Origin: Porticoccus sp.
GTDB lineage: Bacteria; Pseudomonadota; Gammaproteobacteria; Pseudomonadales; Porticoccaceae
DNA: 7,227 nt
Assembly (NCBI GenBank): GCA_002685455.1
Contig: NYXF01000032.1
Location: 1 to 7,227, forward strand
Direction of reading: 5' to 3'
Each line of letters opens with the position of its first letter. Positions within the stretch are counted from its first letter, which is position 1. A model generated the notes under the pieces. That model was not told the DNA's origin, ran no database searches, and saw nothing but the letters and a program-made list of their open reading frames with translations. Shown piece after piece: positions 1 through 6,709 of this stretch. A program made the position numbers and the translations under genes.

Positions 1-789
1 ACAGTAGCAGGAACTAAAGATGATCTAGACACATTTATTTATTTCTTAAAACGATTATTACGAATAAGAAAATTATTAATTAAAATATCTCAAAATCAAT
101 TTATACCTTTTTATCGACTTAAGATTAGATTAAAAAAAGAGATTGTAACAATTGGTGACAAATCTATAAAACCAGAAAAATTATCTGCGAAACCCATTCC
201 ACCAAAAAATTGGGATAAAATAATAAATGATAATAACTATACTATTATTGATACTAGAAACAATTATGAAGTAAGTATTGGAACTTTTAAAAACGCAATC
301 AATCCGATGACAAATTCATTTAGAGAATTTCCAAATTTTATTAATAAGGCAAAATTTGATAAAAAAAAACCAATTGCAATGTTTTGTACAGGTGGAATTA
401 GATGTGAGAAAGCTTCCTCATATTTGCTAAAAAATGGTTTTAAAAATGTCTATCAGTTAGATGGTGGTATTTTAAATTATTTAGAATTTAAAAAAGATAA
501 AAAAAAATCACTTTGGAAAGGGGAATGTTTTGTTTTTGATAATAGAGTATCAGTTAATAAAGATCTAATAAAAGGTGAATACGATCAATGCTATGGCTGT
601 AGACACCCTATTACACCATACGATAAAAAACTCAAATCATATGAAAAAGGAGTTACATGTAAATATTGTATTGATACAAAATCAAATAAAAAAATTATAT
701 CATCTAAGGTACGTCAAATTCAAATAGACAAAGCTGAAAAGGATGGCATAGAACATCCGTTTAAAAAAATTTTTTACGATGAAATATAA
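1..789 (+). CDS. trhO: tRNA uridine(34) hydroxylase TrhO (YceA, UPF0176 rhodanese family), 5'-truncated
   Basis: TrhO enzymes carry out the oxygen-dependent hydroxylation of U34 in certain tRNAs to 5-hydroxyuridine, the first step towards wobble modifications such as cmo5U or mo5U; they act in the cytosol. Frame 1 is open from base 1, so the start codon lies outside the window. An internal ATG at 307 falls in the middle of the rhodanese domain and is not the real start. The 262 visible residues contain family blocks in order: RLKIRLKKEIVTIG, then IDTRNNYEVSIGTF opening the rhodanese domain, then SFREFP, then CTGGIRCEK with the active-site-loop cysteine at codon 385-387, then DGGILNYLE and WKGECFVFDNRV. 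The C-terminal tail has two CxxC pairs (CYGC, CKYC), a possible metal site. Family members are about 300-350 residues, so some 50-90 N-terminal residues are missing. The stop lies 6 bp from the converging wzz stop. It has no obvious link with the sugar genes and probably marks the locus edge. Confidence 0.95.
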   Translation, partial: TVAGTKDDLDTFIYFLKRLLRIRKLLIKISQNQFIPFYRLKIRLKKEIVTIGDKSIKPEKLSAKPIPPKNWDKIINDNNYTIIDTRNNYEVSIGTFKNAINPMTNSFREFPNFINKAKFDKKKPIAMFCTGGIRCEKASSYLLKNGFKNVYQLDGGILNYLEFKKDKKKSLWKGECFVFDNRVSVNKDLIKGEYDQCYGCRHPITPYDKKLKSYEKGVTCKYCIDTKSNKKIISSKVRQIQIDKAEKDGIEHPFKKIFYDEI

Positions 790-833
790 TGATTTTTAAA
801 CAGCTCTGTTTTGAAAAATATCTTTAAAAATCA
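790..833. repeat. 11-bp perfect inverted repeat at the trhO/wzz convergence
   Basis: TGATTTTTAAA at 790-800 is the exact reverse complement of TTTAAAAATCA at 823-833, separated by 22 bases. The first arm covers the 6-bp gap between the converging stops and the wzz stop; the second lies inside the wzz coding end. It could fold as a stem-loop in either transcript, but the stem is almost all A-T, the loop is long, and neither side has a clean U-tract. A weak bidirectional transcript end is possible, and chance in AT-rich DNA is also plausible. Confidence 0.35.
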
Positions 834-1923
834 AAATTATTGAACAACCTATAAAAGAGAAAATAAACAATAATGGTAATAAGTACGCGCGCAATTGAGA
901 GTTAACTAGCTCTGTTTCAATTCTATAAATATTATAACTTAATAAGGTTAAATTAGGATTATCTCTAATTATATTTGCTGCATACTGAATATATTCAAAT
1001 GATTCGATTTTTTTAAATATATTCAGTTTTTGTTCATAGTGATCAATTGTTTTAAGACTCTCATTCTGCTCATCTGAGATTAGAATTTTTTCAAAAAATG
1101 TATATTTATCTTTTTCAAAGTCTACTTTTAGTTTTTCATTTAAAAGAATCTCTAATAATGCAATCTCTTGATCAATATTTTCAATTTCTTTCTTTATATT
1201 TTCACTGCCATATATAGTTGTTCTGTATTTAGACAGCATATGTTGAAAAATTTCATTATCTAAATTTTCTTCATAATTAGGAAAGAGATCTAGACTCATT
1301 TCTTTCAAACCTAACCCCTCAGCACTTCTAAGACCATCAACTAAAATTTTTCTGTCTTTTTTAAGTTGTTTTAACAAGTGAACTGCATTTTTGTGATCTA
1401 CGAGCTTAATCATTTCAGAATTGATTAAATTCATCGATTGAATCTCAATTAATTTTTCATCAAATTGTTTATAAACCACACTTTTGTATGAAATATTTAG
1501 TTTTTCAAGATGATCTAAAAAAATTTCCTTTCCAGATAATAAATTTTCTTTTTTTAATTTTCCACTTGAAAGAGTATATTCGTCATTAAAACTATAAGCT
1601 AAATTAAATTTATCTGAATTATCTTTATTATTTTTAAAAATATACTCTGAAACAACGTCATTAAACATATTGTCATAATTTACTTTTTGTAATCCATTCC
1701 GTATCAAAACATTTGATACTTCTGAAGTGAATGCTTGATCCATGTCAATTGGTTTTATTTCAGCTTTTAATATGTATGTCGGATTTAATATAATCCAGAA
1801 CCATAAAAGAAATGAAAGAGAAAAAATAGACGTAACTAACAATTTATTTTTAATAAATAAATCATATAACGTAAAAATACTTATATTATATTGTTGTTCT
1901 ATATTTGTATCTATATTTTTCAT
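796..1923 (-). CDS. wzz: Wzz-type polysaccharide chain-length determinant (PCP family)
   Basis: This is probably a polysaccharide co-polymerase, an inner-membrane oligomer with a large periplasmic domain that sets the chain length of Wzy-polymerised O-antigen or capsule. The 375-residue protein has the family topology: a short cytoplasmic N-terminus with the ISIFTLYDLFIKNK stretch that resembles the Wzz-domain opening, TM1 at about residues 28-46, a periplasmic domain of about 300 residues rich in Lys, Glu and Leu and probably helical or coiled-coil in the middle, and TM2 at about 347-366 followed by a short basic tail. There is no C-terminal tyrosine-kinase domain, so it is not the Wzc class. 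The assignment rests on topology, length and context more than on strongly conserved motifs; only one proline lies in TM2 rather than a clear Pro-Gly-rich motif. The ATG start places TM1 correctly, although no Shine-Dalgarno sequence precedes it. It is transcribed divergently from ugd and converges on trhO. Another membrane-anchored coiled-coil protein of the locus is the main alternative. Confidence 0.72.
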   Translation of the reverse strand: MKNIDTNIEQQYNISIFTLYDLFIKNKLLVTSIFSLSFLLWFWIILNPTYILKAEIKPIDMDQAFTSEVSNVLIRNGLQKVNYDNMFNDVVSEYIFKNNKDNSDKFNLAYSFNDEYTLSSGKLKKENLLSGKEIFLDHLEKLNISYKSVVYKQFDEKLIEIQSMNLINSEMIKLVDHKNAVHLLKQLKKDRKILVDGLRSAEGLGLKEMSLDLFPNYEENLDNEIFQHMLSKYRTTIYGSENIKKEIENIDQEIALLEILLNEKLKVDFEKDKYTFFEKILISDEQNESLKTIDHYEQKLNIFKKIESFEYIQYAANIIRDNPNLTLLSYNIYRIETELVNSQLRAYLLPLLFIFSFIGCSIILIFKDIFQNRAV

Positions 1924-1954
1924 AAATAATTAATATTCATATTATTTAAATCTA

Positions 1955-1981
1955 ATTATATTATACTGACACAACTTTCAA
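1955..1981 (-). promoter_or_regulatory. Candidate sigma70-like promoter for wzz
   Basis: Read on the minus strand, TTGAAA (1981-1976) is followed after 15 bases by TATAAT (1960-1955), and a second overlapping TATAAT sits at 1965-1960. The latter has a TTCTTA 17 bases upstream as a poorer -35. Either arrangement would start transcription roughly 20-30 bases before the wzz ATG. The 15-base spacer is shorter than ideal, and TATAAT-like words are common in DNA this AT-rich, so confidence is modest. Confidence 0.35.
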
Positions 1982-2004
1982 TAAGAAAGGTGCAATAAAT
2001 ATTT

Positions 2005-2010
2005 TATACT
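2005..2010 (+). promoter_or_regulatory. Possible -10 element for the ugd operon
   Basis: TATACT is a good -10 match located 57 bases before the ugd start codon, giving a leader of about 50 bases. No convincing -35 box is found at 16-18 bases upstream (the bases there read about TAAGAA). The heptamer TTATACT occurs twice in this intergenic region (1961-1967 and 2004-2010). No JUMPstart/ops element, riboswitch or terminator was seen in the 144 bp between wzz and ugd. Confidence 0.22.
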
Positions 2011-2067
2011 AATTAATGTCACAATATACGTTTAATTAAATCGCTAATATTAAATAACTTAAAAGAT

Positions 2068-3243
2068 ATGATAAAGATTACAATTGCTGGATTGGGATAT
2101 GTTGGACACTCACTAGCGGTTTTATTGTCTCAGAAATATGAAGTATGTGCTTATGATATTGATCCAAAAAAGATAGTTAAAATTAATAGTAATGTAAATT
2201 TCAAAAATGAAAAAAATATAAGTACACTTCTTAATAAAAAAAATTTCAATATTTTTGGAACTTTAGATAAAAAAATTGCTTTTAAAGATTCTGATTTTGT
2301 TATAATTGCTACACCTACAAACTTTGATGATAAATCAAATTCATTTAATACGAGCACAGTAGAGAGCATTATTAAAAGCTCAATAAAAATTAATAAAAAA
2401 TGCGTTATAATCATTAAGTCGACAGTTCCAATTGGCTTCACTGATTTAATGAGAAAAAAATATAATAAAAAAAATATTATATTCTCACCAGAATTTTCAA
2501 GAGAAACAAACTCGCTTTATGATAATTTATATCCATCTAGGATTATTGTTGGAGATAATACAAAAGAAGCTAAAAAATTTAGTAATATGCTTATTCAATG
2601 TAGTTTGAAAAATAAAAAAACTGTCAAAGAAATTTTTATGAGTTCATCTGAAGCGGAGTCAGTAAAACTTTTTGCAAATACTTATTTGGCAATGAGGATA
2701 GCATTTATAAATGAATTAGATAGTTTTTCTGAGAGTAATATTTTAGATTCCAAAAAAATAATTCAGGGAGTGTGCTCAGATGATAGAATTGGTGATTTTT
2801 ATAATAATCCTTCATTTGGATATGGTGGATATTGTTTACCAAAAGATACAAAACAATTATTAAAAAATTATAGGAATATAAGAAATAATCTTATTAAAGC
2901 TACTATTGAATCAAATAATACTCGAAAAAAATATATTGTTGACTCAGTAATTAAACGTAAACCTAATGTAATTGGAGTTTTTCGATTAATAATGAAGGAA
3001 AAATCTGATAATTTTAGGGAAAGTGCAATTATTGATATTATAAAAATTCTTAAAAGAAAAAAATTTAAAATATTTATTTATGAGCCTTTCATAAAGTCTA
3101 AAGATTTTGAAGGAATAAAAATTATTAGAGATTTAAATGAATTTATGAACAAATCAGATCTAATTATCGCAAATAGAATTTCAACTAAGCTAAAAAAATA
3201 TAAAAATAAATTATATACTAGAGATATTTTTAATAAAAATTAA
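2068..3243 (+). CDS. ugd: UDP-glucose 6-dehydrogenase (short E. coli-type Ugd)
   Basis: Ugd oxidises UDP-glucose to UDP-glucuronate in the cytosol with two NAD+, through a thiohemiacetal on the catalytic cysteine. At 391 residues it matches the short E. coli-type enzyme (about 388). Motifs in order: Rossmann GLGYVG (G8, G10, G13), KSTVPIG with T119, SPEFSRE with E142 and E146, KLFANTYLAMR with K200 and N204, then FGYGGYCLPKDTKQL with catalytic C256 and D260. The C-terminal domain ends in YTRDIFNKN, close to the E. coli ending. All residues corresponding to the catalytic set known for the family (Thr, two Glu, Lys, Asn, Cys, Asp) are present, so it should be active. One local oddity is Ser144 and Thr147 where relatives usually have Leu and Gly (SPEFLREG). 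The start codon gives the standard short N-terminus; upstream there is only a weak AAAAG. It is the first gene of a tight plus-strand trio. UDP-glucuronate may enter the glycan directly or feed further epimerases or decarboxylases. Confidence 0.96.
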   Translation: MIKITIAGLGYVGHSLAVLLSQKYEVCAYDIDPKKIVKINSNVNFKNEKNISTLLNKKNFNIFGTLDKKIAFKDSDFVIIATPTNFDDKSNSFNTSTVESIIKSSIKINKKCVIIIKSTVPIGFTDLMRKKYNKKNIIFSPEFSRETNSLYDNLYPSRIIVGDNTKEAKKFSNMLIQCSLKNKKTVKEIFMSSSEAESVKLFANTYLAMRIAFINELDSFSESNILDSKKIIQGVCSDDRIGDFYNNPSFGYGGYCLPKDTKQLLKNYRNIRNNLIKATIESNNTRKKYIVDSVIKRKPNVIGVFRLIMKEKSDNFRESAIIDIIKILKRKKFKIFIYEPFIKSKDFEGIKIIRDLNEFMNKSDLIIANRISTKLKKYKNKLYTRDIFNKN

Positions 3244-3254
3244 ATATATTCCTT

Positions 3255-3956
3255 ATGTCAATTAAATTTTTAAGATTTAAAAATAAAGGTTCAATTGCAA
3301 AAGAAATAGTTAAGTTAATGATCGGTAAATTCGAAAAACAAAAATCTAGAAAAATTCTAATTTCTGGAGGAACAAGCCTTAATTTTATATATGAGTATAT
3401 TTTAAAAAGACGATACAATTTGAATAAGGTTAGTTTTATACTTTCTGATGAAAGAATGGTATCAAAAAAATCAACGAGGCTAAATTCTTTAAATATAATA
3501 AATAATTTTATTGAAAAACTAGACACGAATAATAAACCATCATTTATATACCCTTCCCCAGATACTTTTGTTAGAGAAAATAAAAATATTTGTGATTTCT
3601 ATAAAAAAGAATTATCAGACAGTCCAGAATTAGCTATAATGGGAGTGGGTGATGATGGGCACATATGTTCTATATTTTATGAAAAAACAGAAATTATTTA
3701 TCAGAAATCGCCTTTTATAATTTGTAAAAGAACTAATGAAGATTTTAATCGTATCTCATTAAATATGGAAACTTTACAAAAAATTCCTGAAATAATTTTT
3801 GTAATTACGACTAAAAGTAAAAAAAAAATATTGAGCCAAATGAGAGAATTTAAAAAAAACCATGGTGACGAATCATTTAAAATACCAATTCTTTTCCTAC
3901 TTTCAACTTATAAAGGTAATTGCAAGGTATATTTTTCTGATGAGGTATATAATTAG
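3255..3956 (+). CDS. pgl: 6-phosphogluconolactonase / glucosamine-6-phosphate isomerase family protein (Pgl/DevB-like)
   Basis: The family hydrolyses 6-phosphogluconolactone in the oxidative pentose-phosphate pathway; sister families isomerise and deaminate glucosamine-6-phosphate. The 233-residue length is normal for Pgl/DevB. Visible motifs are SGGTS (37-41, phosphate-binding loop, usually SGGSTP), SDER (D65-R67), MGVGDDGHICSIF with the conserved GxGxDGH signature ending at H136, and NRISLNMETLQ with R166, matching the usual P-x-R-(I/L)-(T/S)-L block. These fit lactonases better than NagB-type deaminases. Departures from typical family sequence are ICSIFYE where lactonases usually read TASLFP, and a loose SGGTSLNF. 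It starts 11 bp after the ugd stop and ends 3 bp before the next gene, so it is almost certainly cotranscribed. No glucose-6-phosphate dehydrogenase or other pentose-phosphate gene is in the window. A role on a sugar-acid lactone in glycan-precursor metabolism is therefore possible, but this is inference and the true substrate is unknown. Confidence 0.85.
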   Translation: MSIKFLRFKNKGSIAKEIVKLMIGKFEKQKSRKILISGGTSLNFIYEYILKRRYNLNKVSFILSDERMVSKKSTRLNSLNIINNFIEKLDTNNKPSFIYPSPDTFVRENKNICDFYKKELSDSPELAIMGVGDDGHICSIFYEKTEIIYQKSPFIICKRTNEDFNRISLNMETLQKIPEIIFVITTKSKKKILSQMREFKKNHGDESFKIPILFLLSTYKGNCKVYFSDEVYN

Positions 3957-3959
3957 ATT

Positions 3960-4865
3960 ATGAAGAAGAAGAATAAAATATTAATAGCAACATCATCTTT
4001 TAATTCATATAAGAATAAAGATCTTAGTAAAAGTTTAAATTCTCTAAATGTAATTTTTAATCCATTTAAAAGAAAATTAAATAAAATTGAATTAAAAAAA
4101 CTGATAATTAATAATAATATAAAATATATTATTGCTGGACTAGAAGAATATGATAGTGAAATTATTAATTCAACTGATATCAAAATAATATCAAGGCTTG
4201 GATCAGGTATTTCCAATATAGATCAAAAAGAAGCACGTTTAAAAAATATTAAAGTTTTTTCAACCCCTAAAGGTCCTATTGAAGCTGTTTCAGAACTTAC
4301 TCTAAGTATGATGATTACCATGATAAGGAATGTATATGATATGAACAATAATATGCATAAAAATAATTGGCTCAGAGAACAGGGTAATTTATTAAGTGGA
4401 AAAACTGTACTGATTATTGGATATGGAAGAATTGGGAGTCACTTAAAAAAGTTACTTTCAAATTTTAATGTCAATATTATCATTTGTGACAAGGTAAAGA
4501 GAAAAAATAAAGATCTAAAATATATGACACTTAAAAAAGCTTTACCTAAATCAGATATTATTACATTTCATACAAATACAGAAAAAGAAATTTTAGGAAA
4601 AGATGAATTTAGATTGCTTAAAAAAGGTGTTATAATTTGCAACTCTTCCAGGGGTTCAGTAATAAATGAGAAAGAAATTATTAAATATGTAAAAAATAAA
4701 GTTATCAAAAAAATATGGCTTGATGTTTTCAATGATGAACCATACTCAGGTCAGATGTCGAAATATAAAAACATAATTCTTACTCCACACATTGGATCTT
4801 TTACGAGAGAAACAAGACAAAAAATGGAAATTCAAGCTTTAAAAAATATAACAGATAATTTTTAA
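3960..4865 (+). CDS. D-isomer-specific 2-hydroxyacid dehydrogenase (phosphoglycerate dehydrogenase-like), substrate unknown
   Basis: The family reversibly oxidises D-2-hydroxy acids to 2-keto acids with NAD(P). The 301-residue protein has a full substrate domain at both ends and a central nucleotide-binding domain. Motifs: SRLGSGISNID and the following TPKGPIEAVSELT block, GYGRIG (154-159, Rossmann), CNSSRGSVIN with catalytic R231, DVFNDEP with E260, and LTPHIGSFTRET with H277. The Arg-Glu-His triad is intact. It lacks the C-terminal ACT or intervening domain of long SerA proteins, so it is a short form without serine feedback control. It closely follows the lactonase gene (gap ATT only) and its TAA overlaps the opposing wbpM stop by 4 bp. 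Lactonase plus 2-hydroxyacid dehydrogenase next to ugd suggests sugar-acid or glycerate chemistry, or recycling of a 2-hydroxyacid as occurs for WbpB-type enzymes; both are inferences. Biosynthetic 3-phosphoglycerate dehydrogenase is the conservative alternative. Confidence 0.9.
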   Translation: MKKKNKILIATSSFNSYKNKDLSKSLNSLNVIFNPFKRKLNKIELKKLIINNNIKYIIAGLEEYDSEIINSTDIKIISRLGSGISNIDQKEARLKNIKVFSTPKGPIEAVSELTLSMMITMIRNVYDMNNNMHKNNWLREQGNLLSGKTVLIIGYGRIGSHLKKLLSNFNVNIIICDKVKRKNKDLKYMTLKKALPKSDIITFHTNTEKEILGKDEFRLLKKGVIICNSSRGSVINEKEIIKYVKNKVIKKIWLDVFNDEPYSGQMSKYKNIILTPHIGSFTRETRQKMEIQALKNITDNF

Positions 4866-6709
4866 CTAGAAAGTATATTTTTATCTTGAAGTATTTTTTT
4901 AAGACCTTCCTCATCTCCTTTATCAAGCATATCTCTAATAGTTGAAACAATTGTTTTAATATCTTTTATTGTTTCTGAGAATTCTTCAGAATACATGATT
5001 TTATCATTAACTGTTTTGGTTAAATCACTATTTGAAAATAGTTCTTCGTGCAACTTTTCTCCCTCTTTCAGGCCTGTATATATTATTTCAATATCACCAT
5101 CTTTATCAGCTTCAGATTTTACTTTGAGTCCAAATAGTTTGATCATTTTATTAGCAATATGATTTATTTTAATTGGCTCCCCCATCTCAAGCACAAATAT
5201 TTTTCCATTACTTTTTATTTGCGTAGCTTGAATTATCAAATTTACGGCTTCAGAAATTGACATAAAATATCTTGTCGCATCTTTATCTGTTACAGTAACT
5301 GGACCACCATTTTCAATTTGTTTTTTGAAAAGTTGAATTACTGAGCCTGATGAGGCAAATACATTTCCAAAGCGAACTATAGAATATTCAACTCCACGAT
5401 CATTATTAAAATTGATTAAATCATCCTGAACAATCATTTCTGAAATTCTTTTTGTAGCGCCCATAATATTCGATGGCCTTACGGCTTTGTCTGTTGATAT
5501 CAGAGTGAAGTATTTTGTTTTGAACTCCTTGACTAATTCAGCGATATTAAAGGTGCCTAATACATTATTTCTTATCGCAGAAAGTATATTTTCCTCAACT
5601 AATGATACATGTTTATAGGCTGCCGCATGAAAAACATAAGATGGATTATATTTTTTAAAAATAACTCTCATTCTATTAATATCACAGACTGAATTTAATG
5701 ATGATATTATATTACAATTCATATTATTTTTTTTTACCAAATTTTTTAGATCATTCTGAATATTAAATAAATTTAGTTCAGTATTATCAACTAAGATGAT
5801 TATAGACGGATCTAAAAGTAAAATTTGCTTACTTAATTCACTTCCTATAGATCCCCCTGCTCCTGTGATGAGAAATACTTGGCCTTGATCTATTTCGAAT
5901 TCTTTTCTAAAGTCAACTATCTCCCTGTTTATAAGATCAGTAATATCTAGATTTTTAAAATGATCTAAATAAACCACTCCACTTGGAATTGATGTAATAT
6001 CTTGCAAAAATTTTATATTGATGTTTTTATTTTCAAATAAATCCACCAACTCATTTTTCTTCTTATAGTCCAATTCAGGCAATGTTACTAAGATTTCATT
6101 TACGTCATGCTTATTAATTAAATCATCTATTTTAGAATAATGTGTAACGGCATAACCATTAATATTTGTTTTTTCTAATTTTTTATCATCATCAATAAAG
6201 CTTATTACCCTATATCTACTATTGAGTAGTATTTGATTTAGGGTTTGAGCTCCAAGTTTATTAGCTCCATAAATAACTATATTTATTCTATTTTTTCTAA
6301 TTGAATTTTCACTAAGTATTCCTGAAATAGAAATTCTTATAAAAATTAAAATTATGAAAAAAATAAGTGGTTGAATAATTCCAATAGAACGTGGAATCTG
6401 AGGTATAAAAATAAAATAAATAATAGAAGCATAAATTATAGAATAAATAGTTACACCAAAAAAAATTCTATTAAGAGTAATTAATCCCACATACCTGAGT
6501 ATAGATCTATAAATTGATAAATAGTAGAAAACTGGAAGAAAAATTAAGCTATATAAGAAAGCTTGGTAAGCACCAATTTCAAATGAATAAAAAGTTTCCA
6601 TCCTTATAGAAAAGGCAATCCATACTGACAAAAAAGAAGCTGAAATATCAACAAAGATTGTTATGAGAATTTTATTTAATCTTGAGATGTTTATAATAAA
6701 ATTTAACAT
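4862..6709 (-). CDS. wbpM: Membrane-bound UDP-N-acetylglucosamine 4,6-dehydratase (WbpM/PglF/CapD family)
   Basis: These enzymes convert UDP-GlcNAc (or a related UDP-HexNAc) to UDP-4-keto-6-deoxy-HexNAc, the precursor of bacillosamine, QuiNAc and FucNAc-type sugars, on the cytoplasmic face of the inner membrane. The 615 residues show the long-form layout: four membrane helices at about 14-35, 47-68, 83-103 and 108-128; a first Rossmann-like domain (GANKLG at 148-153, IDDD at 172-175); then an SDR domain starting at TGAGGSIG (G283, G286, G289). STDKAVRPSNIMGATKR carries T406, D407, K408, M416 and K420; Met in place of the usual SDR Tyr is the hallmark of the large WbpM/PglF enzymes. Later blocks RFGNVFASSGSV, DATRYFMSI, EMGEP and GLKEGEKLHEELF are all typical. 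The start codon gives a normal N-terminus, with no Shine-Dalgarno. It follows the TviB-type gene by 14 bp in the same direction, implying one operon. No epimerase, aminotransferase or glycosyltransferase partner is visible in the window, so the exact sugar is open. Confidence 0.95.
   Translation of the reverse strand: MLNFIINISRLNKILITIFVDISASFLSVWIAFSIRMETFYSFEIGAYQAFLYSLIFLPVFYYLSIYRSILRYVGLITLNRIFFGVTIYSIIYASIIYFIFIPQIPRSIGIIQPLIFFIILIFIRISISGILSENSIRKNRINIVIYGANKLGAQTLNQILLNSRYRVISFIDDDKKLEKTNINGYAVTHYSKIDDLINKHDVNEILVTLPELDYKKKNELVDLFENKNINIKFLQDITSIPSGVVYLDHFKNLDITDLINREIVDFRKEFEIDQGQVFLITGAGGSIGSELSKQILLLDPSIIILVDNTELNLFNIQNDLKNLVKKNNMNCNIISSLNSVCDINRMRVIFKKYNPSYVFHAAAYKHVSLVEENILSAIRNNVLGTFNIAELVKEFKTKYFTLISTDKAVRPSNIMGATKRISEMIVQDDLINFNNDRGVEYSIVRFGNVFASSGSVIQLFKKQIENGGPVTVTDKDATRYFMSISEAVNLIIQATQIKSNGKIFVLEMGEPIKINHIANKMIKLFGLKVKSEADKDGDIEIIYTGLKEGEKLHEELFSNSDLTKTVNDKIMYSEEFSETIKDIKTIVSTIRDMLDKGDEEGLKKILQDKNILSS

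Noticed and set aside
361..369. Run of nine A in trhO as a possible frameshift or phase-variation tract
   Set aside because: The frame is intact across it (Lys-Lys-Lys-Pro) and A-runs of this size are common in DNA of this composition.
307..789. A separate short rhodanese gene starting at 307
   Set aside because: The frame is open upstream to base 1 and encodes well-conserved TrhO sequence there, so the ATG at 307 is an internal methionine.
798..811. Small AAACAG/CTGTTT palindrome as an intrinsic terminator
   Set aside because: The loop would be 2-4 bases with only a 5-bp effective stem, and no U-tract follows on either strand.
888..896. Local GC-rich patch (ACGCGCGCA) as a possible foreign or regulatory site
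   Set aside because: It encodes residues just before the second membrane helix of wzz (Leu-Arg-Ala) in frame; it is too short to indicate transfer or a site.
1742..1933. Plus-strand open frame of 63 codons
   Set aside because: It lies almost wholly inside wzz on the opposite strand, resembles no known protein, and its composition is that of an antisense shadow.
2016..2039. Possible 7-codon leader peptide (MSQYTFN) before ugd
   Set aside because: No ribosome-binding site at a proper distance, no run of regulatory codons and no attenuator hairpin follow it; such mini-frames are expected by chance.
2151..2441. Minus-strand open frame of 96 codons
   Set aside because: It lies within ugd, whose motifs are conserved through this stretch; the hydrophobic sequence is what AT-rich antisense frames give.
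3230..3526. Minus-strand open frame of 98 codons
   Set aside because: It is antisense to the lactonase-family gene, has no recognisable motif and no promoter.
3953..4216. Minus-strand open frame of 87 codons
   Set aside because: It is antisense to the start of the hydroxyacid dehydrogenase, is Ile/Leu/Phe-rich, and is best explained as a shadow.
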